The notes under the pieces: model-generated
Seen by the model: only the letters and a program-made list of their open reading frames with translations
What the model was told of the DNA's origin: nothing
The model's database searches: none
NCBI RefSeq assembly: GCF_002741105.1
Contig: NZ_NIQU01000001.1
Span: 868,001-932,000, forward strand
Source of the DNA: Pseudomonas sediminis
Lineage (GTDB): Bacteria; Pseudomonadota; Gammaproteobacteria; Pseudomonadales; Pseudomonadaceae
Length of the DNA: 64,000 nt
Reading direction: 5' to 3'
Program-made: the position numbers and the translations under genes
In this document: positions 1 to 8,977 of the stretch, in pieces
Position numbering within the stretch: the stretch's first letter is position 1
Layout of the letters: each line of letters begins with the position of its first letter

Positions 1-578
1 AAACGGCAGCCGATGCGGGCATCCTCGAACAACGCCTGGCCGAAGCCGTAGCCGAGTACCGTGGCCTGGCTGCCCAGCGTGAGCGCCTGCAACTGCGATC
101 ACCGCAGGCCGGTGTGGTACGTGACCTGCAACGCGACCTGAGCGCGAATCGCTGGCTACACCCTGCCGAATCACTTGCACGCATCGTCGAGCCGGGACTA
201 CGCCTGCGCGGCTATCTGGCCGAAGAAAATCTCTGGCGGATCGAAACGGGTAGCGAAGGACGCTTCATCACTGACGACCCGGCCCGCCCGGCGGTGAAAG
301 TGCGCCTGGACGAAGTGGATGCTACCGGCGTCGCCTATCTGGAACTGGAAGCGCTCAGCTCTGATCACGGCGGCCCCATCGCCGTGCGCCGTGACGCACA
401 GCGCCGCGCGGAACCGGTGCAAGCACAGTACGGCGTACGCCTGACGCTGCTGGATAACGCCATCCACCCTGATCATCCTCTGCGCGGCGTAGTGATACTG
501 GACGGAGAGCGGCAGTCGCTGCTGGGCGCTGCCTGGCGGCGGATCGCGGCGCTTGGTGTGCGCGAAAGTGGTTTTTAG
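1..578 (+). CDS. HlyD-like membrane-fusion (periplasmic adaptor) protein, C-terminal part
   Basis: The reading frame is open from the first full codon (base 3) to the stop at 576-578, so the start lies outside the window. The visible 191 residues begin with a charged alpha-helical stretch, then LRSPQAGVV, the usual entry into the lipoyl/barrel half of HlyD-type adaptors, then a beta-rich barrel region and the end IAALGVRESGF. Such adaptors link an inner-membrane transporter to an outer-membrane TolC channel. The C-terminal style recalls adaptors fused to an M50 (site-2 type) peptidase, but any such domain is off-window, so that is a guess from memory. It lies 116 bp upstream of the giant surface protein on the same strand, and a TolC-like gene follows, suggesting one export system. 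Confidence 0.7.
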   Translation, partial: TAADAGILEQRLAEAVAEYRGLAAQRERLQLRSPQAGVVRDLQRDLSANRWLHPAESLARIVEPGLRLRGYLAEENLWRIETGSEGRFITDDPARPAVKVRLDEVDATGVAYLELEALSSDHGGPIAVRRDAQRRAEPVQAQYGVRLTLLDNAIHPDHPLRGVVILDGERQSLLGAAWRRIAALGVRESGF

Positions 579-619
579 TTATTGGTCGGAGCGCTCCGTA
601 GGCGCCTATCTGGAGACCA

Positions 620-648
620 TTGACAGCTAGACTCGAAGCGGTCCTAAT
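620..648 (+). promoter_or_regulatory. Candidate sigma70 promoter for the DUF4347 surface protein
   Basis: A perfect -35 TTGACA (620-625) is separated by 17 bp from CCTAAT (643-648, four of six matches to TATAAT). It lies in the 116-bp gap before the surface-protein gene, whose Shine-Dalgarno AAGGGAG is at 681-687. It would give a leader of about 40 nt. Inferred from sequence only. Confidence 0.45.
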
Positions 649-694
649 CCGCCAGACCAAATAATGGCATGATGAAATCAAAGGGAGCTACTCC

Positions 695-3600
695 ATGTTT
701 TGGACTACTAAGAAAGAATCATCGCGTAGCTCCCCAATCGCAGCATCCAAAACACCGCTAGCCATTTCCCTTGAGCCACGCATGCTGTTCGACGGTGCGG
801 TAATGGCAACTGTCTCGGATGCGGCCTCCGACACGTCGCCCTCCCCCGATGGCACTCAAGCTCATAGTACGAGCGAAATCAGCGACAACCCAATGCCGCT
901 CGCTGCGACTGCTGACCAGCGCCAAGAGGTTGTGTTCATCGATGGCAAGGTCAGCGACAAACAGCTATTGATAGATGGCATAAAGCCAGGCGTCGAGATT
1001 GTCATACTCGATAGCAACAAAGATGGGCTGCAGCAGATTGCCGATTATCTGCAAAACAGAGAGGGCATCGACGCCATACACATACTCAGTCATGGCGATA
1101 CCGGCCGTATCCTGCTGGGTGATACCTGGCTCGACAAAAATGGCATCGAAAATCGGAGTGAGTTGCTCGTTGCGCTTGGCAGTGCTCTCAGCGAAAACGG
1201 CGACATTTTGCTTTACGGCTGCAACGTAGGAGTAGACGGGGCGGGAGCCGAATTCATACAGGCATTTGCCGCAGCAACAAATGCCGACATTGCGGCCTCC
1301 AATGACCTGACTGGGCACAGTGTCTTGCAAGGCAATTGGGTTCTAGAAGTGAGCACGGGCAGGGTGGAGGCTTCGCCAGCCGTTTTAGCCTCAGCAACGG
1401 ATAACTATCTTTATACGTTAGAGCCCGTGGACCAAGACTTCGAAACCCCACCTGGTAGCGCTCCGTATTCATTTACTGGTTCACAGACCATCGATGGTGT
1501 CACCTACACCCTAGTATCGCCCGCTGGCGGCTTCTCCACCATCACGGCAACCGACGATTTCAGCATAACCCCGCAGGACCCCGGCAAGCTTTACGGTTAT
1601 GACCTAGCCCTCGTATTCAATCTGGATACGGGTAATGCAGGCATGCCTGGACCTCTGGACGCCCGCATCACCTCTGCCGATGGCAATGAATTCAAGCTGG
1701 TATCAATGGAGATCGATACTGGGACAAACATGGGCACTAGTCCGAACCTGACAATCAAGGGTTACCTCAATGGCGTTGAGGTGGCGTCCGATACAGTAAA
1801 CACGAGCGCATCAGACAGTACGGGCTCAATCACCTACACAAAAAATGCTGTTCCCGGTGGCTCGGGAGGCACGCTGACTTTTTCCAGTGCCTGGCAATAC
1901 ATCGATGAATTCAGGATCACTGGCAATGACACCATTGTTGCAGTTGACGATCTAAACTTTGCACCAGCGGTGCTTCCCAATGCAGCGCCCACTATCGGCA
2001 ACCTCAACGGTGACAGCGTCAACTGGACTGGTGTGGGTAATACCGTGCGCCTGGACGTGGGCAGCAACGCCAGCCTGGCCGATGCCGAACTGGGGGCGCT
2101 GAACGGCGGCAACGGCAACTGGTCCGGTGCCAGCCTCGTCATCCAGCGCGACGGCACGGCAGTGAGCAGCGATGTGCTGGGCTTCGATACCTCCGGTGCG
2201 CTGTTCACCGTCAGCGGCAGCAACCTGCAGTCGGGCGGGCTGACCTTCGCCACCTTCACCAACACTGGCGGCGTGCTGACCATCACCTTCACCAGCAGCG
2301 CTACCACCGCCACCACGGCGCTGGTTAACGACGTGGCGCAGCGCATCACCTACCGCAGCGACACGCCGGCCGGCGATGCCAACGTCAAGGTCACCCTCAA
2401 TGACGGTGCCGGCGGCAGTGCCACCGCAAACATCACGGTGGCCAGCGACACCATCTACGTCACCAACGCCATCGACACCGCGGCCATCGACCCCAGCAAC
2501 GGCGTGAGCTTCAGCGAGGCCGTGGCCATCGCCGCGGCCGACAGCACCGGCAGCCAGACCATCGTCTTCGCCAGCAACCTGGCCGGCCAGACGCTGAACC
2601 TCAACACCGTGTCGATCAACGAAAGCCTGACCTTCGACATGGACCAGGCTAGCGGCCTGGTGCTCACCGGCGGCACCATTACCCTGGGCGGTGGCACCAC
2701 CCAGACCTTCACCCATGGCGCTGGCGACACGGCGGCCATCAACAGCATCGTTGCCGGCAGCGGCGCGCTAACCAAGACCGGGGCCGGCAACCTGACCCTC
2801 GCCGGCGCCGGCAACACCTTCTCCGGGGCCACCACCATCAGTGCGGGCACCCTGACGGTCAGCGGCGGGGATGCGCTCGCCACCGCGACCAACGTATCCG
2901 TCGCCGCAGGCGCCACCCTGGCCCTGGCGGGCAACGAAGCCTTCGGCAACCTCTCCGGCGCCGGCTCGGTGACCCTGGGCAGCTTCAACCTGACCAGCAC
3001 CCAGACGGCGGACACCACCTTCTCCGGCTCCATCAGCGGTACCGGCGGAGTGACGTTCAGTCAGAGCGGTTCCGCCACCTACTCGACCACGTTTTCCGGC
3101 ACCAACACCTACACCGGCGCCACCCTGCTGGCCAACTACGCCTGGCTGAAGCTCAATGGCGACGCCGCCATGGCCGACAGCAGCACCGTGCGGGTCAACG
3201 GCAACAGCGTCCTGACGCTGCTGTCGAACCAGACCATCGGCAGCCTGGCGAGCAACAACGCCAATGCCAGCATTCAGTTGGGCAGCTACACCCTGACCGC
3301 TTGGGGCAACAACGTGAGTGCCACCGTCGCCGGGGTCATCTCCGGCACCGGTTCGCTGGTCAAGCAGGGCAGCGGCATCCTGAACCTGTCCGGCAGCAAC
3401 ACCTATGGCGGCACCACCACCATCTCTGCCGGCGCCCTGTCGATTGCCAGTGACAGCAACCTGGGCAGCGGGGCGGTCAACCTGGCGGATGGCACCGTGT
3501 TCAATGTTTCGGGCACCAGCACCATCGACAATGCCATCACCCTCACCGGCAACAGCACCCTCGACAATGGCAACGCCGTCACCTTCAGCGGTGCCATCAG

Positions 3601-6600
3601 CGGTGCCTACGACCTGACGAAAACCGGCAGCGGCACCCTGAGCCTGTCCGGCAGCAACAGCTACGGCGCCACTTACGTGAATGCCGGCACCCTGAGCGTG
3701 AGCAGCGACGGTAACCTGGGCTCGGGTGCCGTCAACCTGGCGGCCGGCACAACCCTGGCGGTAACTAGCGCCACCACCATCGACAACGCCATTGCCCTAG
3801 CGGGCGATGCCACGGTCAGCACGACGGCCAACACCACCCTGTCCGGGGTAATCAGCGGTGCATTCACACTGACCAAGGCCGGGGCTTCGACCCTGACCCT
3901 CTCCGGCACCAACACCTACGGCGCCACCACGGTCAGTGCCGGCACCCTCAGCGTCGCCAGCGACAGCAACCTGGGCGGCGGCACCGTTACCCTGACCGGT
4001 GGCTCGACCCTGGCGGTGACCGGCGCCACCACCATCGACAACGCCATTACCCTCAGCGGCAACGCCACGGTCAACACCGGTGCCGACACCACGCTCTCCG
4101 GCGTCATCAGTGGCAGCAACAACCTGACCAAATCCGGCGCCAGCACTCTGACCCTGACCGGCAGCAACACCTTCACCGGCAGCACCAGCGTCAACGCCGG
4201 CACCCTGAGCGTCGCCAGCGACGCCAACCTGGGCGCCGGTGCGCTCAACCTGGCCAACGGCACCACGCTGCAGATCACCGGCACCACCACCATCGACAAC
4301 GCCCTGGCGCTGACCGGCCTGGTCACCGTCAATGCCGGCGCCGCCGCTACCCTGTCCAGCACCATCAGTGGTACCGGCAGCCTGACCAAGACCGGCGCCA
4401 GCAACCTGACCCTATCCGGCAGCAACACCCAGCTCGGCACCACCACCGTTTCCGCCGGCACCCTGGTGGTCGACGGCAGCACCAACAGCGCCACCACCGT
4501 GGCCAGCGGCGCGACGCTGGCCGGCAGCGGCACCCTGGGTTCAGACGTCACTGTACAGAGCGGCGGCACCCTCTCCCCAGGCAACGGTGGCGCCGGCACG
4601 CTGACAATTAACGGCAACTTGACCCTGGACTTCGGCAGCACCCTGGCGCTGGACATCAACGGTGCTACCGCGGGCACTGGCTACGACCGGGTGGTGGTCA
4701 ACGGCACCGTCGACGTCTCCGGCGCCGCCCTGGCGGTCACCCACGGCTATGCGGCCGGCAGCGGCGACAGCTACACGGTGATCGTCAACGACGCCGCCGA
4801 TGCCGTGACCGGCACCTTCAGCGGCGTCAGCGAGGGGGGCAAGTTCAACGCCGCCGGCAACGGCACCGAGCTGACCACCAGCTACATCGGCGGCAGCGGC
4901 AACGACCTGTCCCTGACCGCGCCCATCGCCCCGACCATCACCAGCGTCTCCTCCAGCACCGCCAACGGCACCTACAAGATCGGCGACGTCATCACCGTCA
5001 CCGTGCGCTTCGACAGCGCGGTGAACGTGACCGGCACCCCGACCCTGACCCTGGAGACCGGCGCCACCGACCGGGTGCTCAACTACGTGTCCGGCTCGGG
5101 CACCGACACCCTGAGCTTCAGCTACACCGTGCAGGCCGGCGACAGCTCCGCCGACCTCGACTACACCTCCACCTCGGCCCTAAGCCTGAATGGCGGCACC
5201 ATCAAGGACGGCGCCAACCAGAACGCCATCCTCACCCTGGCAGCCCCTGGCGCCGCCGGCTCCCTGGGCGCCAACAAGGCCCTGGTGGTGGACGGCGTGC
5301 GCCCGGCGGCCACCAGCATCACCCTCAGCGACACGGCCCTGCGCATCGGCGAGACCGCCACCGTCACCATCACCTTCGCAGAGCGGGTGGTCGGGCTGGA
5401 CACGGCGGACTTCACGGTGTCCGGCGGCTCGCTCTCGGGCCTGAGCAGCAGCGATGGCGGCCTGACCTGGACCGCCACCTTCACCCCGAGCGCCAACGTC
5501 AGCGACGCCACCAACATCATCACCCTGAATAACGCCGGAGTGATGGACCTGGCGGGCAACGTCGGCAGCGGCACCACCGACTCGGGTAACTACGCCATCG
5601 ACACCCAGCGCCCGACGGCCACCGTCGTGGTCACCGACACGTTGCTGAAGGCCGGGCAGACCACCACGGTCACCATCACCTTCAACGAGGCGGTGAGCGG
5701 GCTGACCACGGCGGACTTCAGCGTGGCCAACGGCACCCTGAGCGGCCTCAGTTCCAACGACGGTGGCGTCACCTGGACCGCGACCCTCACGCCGAGCGCC
5801 AGCGTCACCGACCCGACCAACCTGATCACCCTGGACAACACCGGCTACACCGACATTGCCGGCAACGCCGGCACCGGCACCACCGACTCCAACAACTACG
5901 CCATCGACAGCCAGCGCCCGACGGCGACCATCGTGGTCACCGACACGGCGCTGAAGGCCGGGCAAGGCACCACCGTCACCATCACCTTCAGCGAGGCGGT
6001 GAGCGGGCTGACCACGGCGGACTTTAGCGTAGCCAACGGCACGCTCGGCAACCTCAGCAGTAGTGACGGCGGCATCACCTGGACAGCGACCCTGACGCCT
6101 GACGCCGACGTCACCGACGCAACCAACCTGATCACTCTGGACAACACCGGTTACACCGATGCCGCCGGCAATACCGGCACCGGTACCACCGACTCCAACA
6201 ACTACGCCATCGACAGCAAGGCACCGACCGTCACCTCTGTCGGCGCGCCAGCCAACGGCACCTACGCGGCGGGTGACACCCTCGACTTCACGGTGAACTT
6301 CGACGAAGCCGTAACCGTTGATACCACTGGCGGCACACCACGCCTGGCGATCACCCTGGATACCGGCGGCACCGTCTACGCCAACTACCTGAGTGGCTCG
6401 GGCAGCAACGCGCTGGTGTTCCGCCTGACCGTTGCCAATGGCCAGCAGGACAGCAACGGCATTGCCGTCGGCACCAACTTCCAGAGCAACGGCGCAACCC
6501 TGCGCGATGCCGCCGGCAATGATGCCCAGACCGCGCTCAATGGCGTTCCCTCCACAGCAGACGTGTTGGTGGATGCAGCACCGCCACAGGTGACCGGCAT

Positions 6601-7435
6601 CGCCCTCGACGGCACATCGCCCACCACCAATACCACCCTCGGCTTCACCGTTACGTTCAGCGAAGACGTCAACGGCGTGGATCTGACCGACTTCGCTCTG
6701 GCCACCACGGGCAGCGCCAGCGGTACCCTCCTCTCGCTGGTACAGATCGATGCACGCACCTATCGCATCACTGTCGGCGGTGTGACCGGCCAGGGCACGC
6801 TTGGCTTGTCGCTCACGGCCGCTGGCAGCGGCATTGTCGATAGCGTCTTTAACACCTTGCAGAGCAACTTCTCCAGCGCCGGCTACACGCTGGGCGGGCT
6901 CAATACCGGTGACCCGGAGTTCCGCGCCAACCCGACGCCCAACGTACCCACCATGCCTGGTGCACCGCCTCAACCCAATGTGCCCGGCGCGCCACCCTCC
7001 AGCACCACCTCGCCACTGTTGCCGCCGCCACTGTTCGAGCAGCCGACTCTCGGTAGTGGCGTACCCACAGTGGGCAACATCTTCATCAACAACGGTGCGC
7101 TGGCGCCCAGCTACATCGCCCAGGTCTTTGCCAGCAGCGACAGCGGTGCCGGCAATGGCAGCGGCATTGGTTTCCTCGGCTTTGGTGGGGGCGACGGCGG
7201 CGTGTTCGGTACCAGCAGTTTCTCCAGCATGTTCAACAAGGACGTACCGCTGGAGTCAGGCGAAATCCAGCTTCGCTGGGGGACTTCCACCGGCAATCGC
7301 CTGGGTGGGGGAGAAATTCTCGGGGCACCGACTCTGAGCCAGCAACTGCAGGAGATAGGCGAAAGCGAACAACGCCAGGTAAGAGACCTTGCCTGGGCGC
7401 TGGGAGAAATTCCGTTGCAGATGCCACAAGCGTAA
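695..7435 (+). CDS. Giant DUF4347/LEPR-motif repeat surface protein (adhesin-like)
   Basis: A 2246-residue protein with ATG preceded by a good Shine-Dalgarno (AAGGGAG). Seen in order: a short N-terminus with LEPRMLFDGA (residues 26-35) and no classical Sec signal; a DUF4347 domain (about 78-230) with HILSHG (129-134) and LLYGCNVG (172-179); a beta-rich region to about 690; autotransporter-associated beta-strand repeats (about 690-1290); cadherin/Ig-like repeats (about 1430-2000); a proline-rich stretch (about 2075-2115); a Gly-rich tail ending in a charged helix. There is no autotransporter beta-barrel and no RTX nonapeptides. The N-terminal motif plus DUF4347 is a known layout of large secreted repeat proteins in Proteobacteria, of unproven function. 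The HlyD-like and TolC-like neighbours imply export through a type-I-like channel (inference). Adhesion or biofilm is the likely role. The 5' part is visibly less GC-rich than the repeats. Confidence 0.85.
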   Translation: MFWTTKKESSRSSPIAASKTPLAISLEPRMLFDGAVMATVSDAASDTSPSPDGTQAHSTSEISDNPMPLAATADQRQEVVFIDGKVSDKQLLIDGIKPGVEIVILDSNKDGLQQIADYLQNREGIDAIHILSHGDTGRILLGDTWLDKNGIENRSELLVALGSALSENGDILLYGCNVGVDGAGAEFIQAFAAATNADIAASNDLTGHSVLQGNWVLEVSTGRVEASPAVLASATDNYLYTLEPVDQDFETPPGSAPYSFTGSQTIDGVTYTLVSPAGGFSTITATDDFSITPQDPGKLYGYDLALVFNLDTGNAGMPGPLDARITSADGNEFKLVSMEIDTGTNMGTSPNLTIKGYLNGVEVASDTVNTSASDSTGSITYTKNAVPGGSGGTLTFSSAWQYIDEFRITGNDTIVAVDDLNFAPAVLPNAAPTIGNLNGDSVNWTGVGNTVRLDVGSNASLADAELGALNGGNGNWSGASLVIQRDGTAVSSDVLGFDTSGALFTVSGSNLQSGGLTFATFTNTGGVLTITFTSSATTATTALVNDVAQRITYRSDTPAGDANVKVTLNDGAGGSATANITVASDTIYVTNAIDTAAIDPSNGVSFSEAVAIAAADSTGSQTIVFASNLAGQTLNLNTVSINESLTFDMDQASGLVLTGGTITLGGGTTQTFTHGAGDTAAINSIVAGSGALTKTGAGNLTLAGAGNTFSGATTISAGTLTVSGGDALATATNVSVAAGATLALAGNEAFGNLSGAGSVTLGSFNLTSTQTADTTFSGSISGTGGVTFSQSGSATYSTTFSGTNTYTGATLLANYAWLKLNGDAAMADSSTVRVNGNSVLTLLSNQTIGSLASNNANASIQLGSYTLTAWGNNVSATVAGVISGTGSLVKQGSGILNLSGSNTYGGTTTISAGALSIASDSNLGSGAVNLADGTVFNVSGTSTIDNAITLTGNSTLDNGNAVTFSGAISGAYDLTKTGSGTLSLSGSNSYGATYVNAGTLSVSSDGNLGSGAVNLAAGTTLAVTSATTIDNAIALAGDATVSTTANTTLSGVISGAFTLTKAGASTLTLSGTNTYGATTVSAGTLSVASDSNLGGGTVTLTGGSTLAVTGATTIDNAITLSGNATVNTGADTTLSGVISGSNNLTKSGASTLTLTGSNTFTGSTSVNAGTLSVASDANLGAGALNLANGTTLQITGTTTIDNALALTGLVTVNAGAAATLSSTISGTGSLTKTGASNLTLSGSNTQLGTTTVSAGTLVVDGSTNSATTVASGATLAGSGTLGSDVTVQSGGTLSPGNGGAGTLTINGNLTLDFGSTLALDINGATAGTGYDRVVVNGTVDVSGAALAVTHGYAAGSGDSYTVIVNDAADAVTGTFSGVSEGGKFNAAGNGTELTTSYIGGSGNDLSLTAPIAPTITSVSSSTANGTYKIGDVITVTVRFDSAVNVTGTPTLTLETGATDRVLNYVSGSGTDTLSFSYTVQAGDSSADLDYTSTSALSLNGGTIKDGANQNAILTLAAPGAAGSLGANKALVVDGVRPAATSITLSDTALRIGETATVTITFAERVVGLDTADFTVSGGSLSGLSSSDGGLTWTATFTPSANVSDATNIITLNNAGVMDLAGNVGSGTTDSGNYAIDTQRPTATVVVTDTLLKAGQTTTVTITFNEAVSGLTTADFSVANGTLSGLSSNDGGVTWTATLTPSASVTDPTNLITLDNTGYTDIAGNAGTGTTDSNNYAIDSQRPTATIVVTDTALKAGQGTTVTITFSEAVSGLTTADFSVANGTLGNLSSSDGGITWTATLTPDADVTDATNLITLDNTGYTDAAGNTGTGTTDSNNYAIDSKAPTVTSVGAPANGTYAAGDTLDFTVNFDEAVTVDTTGGTPRLAITLDTGGTVYANYLSGSGSNALVFRLTVANGQQDSNGIAVGTNFQSNGATLRDAAGNDAQTALNGVPSTADVLVDAAPPQVTGIALDGTSPTTNTTLGFTVTFSEDVNGVDLTDFALATTGSASGTLLSLVQIDARTYRITVGGVTGQGTLGLSLTAAGSGIVDSVFNTLQSNFSSAGYTLGGLNTGDPEFRANPTPNVPTMPGAPPQPNVPGAPPSSTTSPLLPPPLFEQPTLGSGVPTVGNIFINNGALAPSYIAQVFASSDSGAGNGSGIGFLGFGGGDGGVFGTSSFSSMFNKDVPLESGEIQLRWGTSTGNRLGGGEILGAPTLSQQLQEIGESEQRQVRDLAWALGEIPLQMPQA
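3368..4480 (+). repeat. Tandem ~258-bp beta-strand (PATR-type) repeats inside the surface protein
   Basis: Successive units of 85-86 residues carry the same skeleton: GSGxLxLSGSNTY, a TTxSAGTLS segment, SDxNLGxG, then TTIDNAIxLxG and an ISG turn before the next unit. Four clear units plus a divergent last one lie here, and more degenerate ones lie upstream from about 2760. This is the beta-strand repeat usually found in the passenger domains of autotransporters. High DNA similarity between units makes length change by recombination plausible. Confidence 0.8.
5302..6219 (+). repeat. Three tandem 306-bp Ig-like repeats inside the surface protein
   Basis: Units start near 5302, 5608 and 5914, each 102 residues, beginning RPxAT and ending in TTDSxNYAID. 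The second and third differ at about 15 of 102 residues by my count and share long identical DNA stretches; the first is more diverged. They resemble bacterial Ig-like repeats of large adhesins. A related but more divergent domain follows from about 6220. Confidence 0.8.
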
Positions 7436-7488
7436 TCGACACAACAGATAAGAATCGAATGAGTGCCGTACTAGGGGGCGGCCCAAGG

Positions 7489-8973
7489 ATGAGCAAAGCA
7501 GCGAAATTTTTCAGCATCAGTGTGCTGGCGTTAGCCGTTGGTGGTTGCGCGGTGACCAGTCAACCCATCGACCGCAGCGTAAGCGAACAACGCGCGCAGC
7601 AGGATCTGGCGACCATGTTCAAGGATCAGGAACCGCTCAGCGGCCCACTGACCTTGCACGAAGCCATGGCTCGCGCGGTGAAGTACAACCTCGAGGCGCG
7701 CCTGAAGGTCATGGAAGAAGCCATGGCTCAGCGTCAGGTCGACCTGGCGACCTTCGACATGCTGCCGCGTATGGCGCTGTCCGCCGGCTATGCCGGACGC
7801 AACAACGTCAGCGCCTCCAGCAGCCAGAGCGTCAACACCGGCACTCAGTCGCTGGAGCCGTCCACCTCGCAGGATCGTGATCGCGGCGTGGCCGACCTGA
7901 CCATGGTGTGGAACGTACTGGACTTCGGTGTCAGCTATGTCAGCGCCAAGCAACAGGGCGACCAGCGGCTGATCGTGCAGGAGCGCCGGCGCAAGGTAGT
8001 GCATACCATCATTCAGGATGTGCGCTCCGCCTACTGGCGTGCCGTGGCGGCCGACCGTCTATTGACCCAGATAGACAGCCTCATGGCACGCGTCGCCCAG
8101 GCTCGCGACAACAGCCAGCGCCTGAGCGAACAGCGTATCGGCGACCCGATTCAGGCCCTGAGCTATCAGCGCGCACTGATCGAGGCGAGCCGTCAGCTGG
8201 AAGAGCAACGCCGCGCCCTGTCATTGGCCAAGACCGAACTGGCCACTCTGATCAACCTGCCGCTGGGCACTCAGGTCGAGCTCGCACCTGATGCCGGTTA
8301 TCAGATGCCGGAGCTCAAGGTTGAACTCGGCACACTCGAACAGGAAGCACTGGCCAGTCGCCCCGAACTGCGCGAGCAGGACTATCAGGCACGTATCAGC
8401 GCAGCGGAAACCCGCAAAGCCATGCTCCGCCTGCTACCTGGCCTGGAGTTCTCGGCCGGAGGCCACTACGACAGCAACTCGTTCCTGGTGAACCAGAGCT
8501 GGGCAGACTACGGCGTGAAAGTCACCTGGAACCTGTTCAACGTGCTCTCCGCGCCAGCCGCCATTGATGTTGCCAAAGCCGGCCAGGAGGTCGCCGATGC
8601 GCGGCGTCAGGCCATGTCGATGGCCATCCTCGCCCAACTGCACGTTGCCAACGCCAACTTCCGCGAAGCCCAACGTCAATTCCAGACCAGCCAGCAACTG
8701 GCCGGCCTGGACGGGCAGATCGTCGAGCAACTGCGTAATCGCTACCAGGCCCAGGGCATTGGCGAGCTGGAACTGATCCAGGGCGAGCTGAACACGCTGC
8801 AGGCAGACCTGCGCCGTGACCTGGCCTATGCCGAGCTGCGTAACAGCTATGGCCAGCTATTCGCCAGTGTCGGCCTCGACCCACTGCCGGAGAGCGTCGC
8901 GTCCGACAGCGTTGCGGACATCGCTGCAGCGCTGTCCAGCCGCGAAGCGCAGTGGCAGGCGGGTCAGCTCTAG
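7489..8973 (+). CDS. TolC-family outer-membrane channel lipoprotein
   Basis: About 494 residues. The ATG at 7489 is preferred to one at 7459 because it begins directly with a lipoprotein signal peptide (MSKAAKFF, hydrophobic core, LAVGGC lipobox). The mature part has long helices and two repeated TolC-like halves, with Tyr/Asn-rich turns such as LRNSYGQLF near the end; about 50 residues after the signal it has the LTLHEAMARAVKYN motif typical of the family. It probably forms the outer-membrane exit duct for the surface protein encoded 53 bp upstream, working with the HlyD-like adaptor. The stop lies only 4 bp from the stop of the convergent cytochrome gene. The partial tolC at the window end is a different, distant member of this family. 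Confidence 0.85.
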   Translation: MSKAAKFFSISVLALAVGGCAVTSQPIDRSVSEQRAQQDLATMFKDQEPLSGPLTLHEAMARAVKYNLEARLKVMEEAMAQRQVDLATFDMLPRMALSAGYAGRNNVSASSSQSVNTGTQSLEPSTSQDRDRGVADLTMVWNVLDFGVSYVSAKQQGDQRLIVQERRRKVVHTIIQDVRSAYWRAVAADRLLTQIDSLMARVAQARDNSQRLSEQRIGDPIQALSYQRALIEASRQLEEQRRALSLAKTELATLINLPLGTQVELAPDAGYQMPELKVELGTLEQEALASRPELREQDYQARISAAETRKAMLRLLPGLEFSAGGHYDSNSFLVNQSWADYGVKVTWNLFNVLSAPAAIDVAKAGQEVADARRQAMSMAILAQLHVANANFREAQRQFQTSQQLAGLDGQIVEQLRNRYQAQGIGELELIQGELNTLQADLRRDLAYAELRNSYGQLFASVGLDPLPESVASDSVADIAAALSSREAQWQAGQL

Positions 8974-8977
8974 CCCG

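Noticed and set aside
3368..6219. CRISPR-like or satellite repeats
   Set aside because: The repeats are in-frame coding units of 258 and 306 bp with no spacer pattern.
5180..6973. A 597-codon open frame on the minus strand
   Set aside because: It is antisense to the Ig-like repeats of the surface protein; Gly/Ala/Arg-rich translation without motifs, created by repeat codon bias.
695..7435. RTX or LapA-type adhesin
   Set aside because: No Gly-Asp rich nonapeptides and no LapA-type N-terminal retention module seen.
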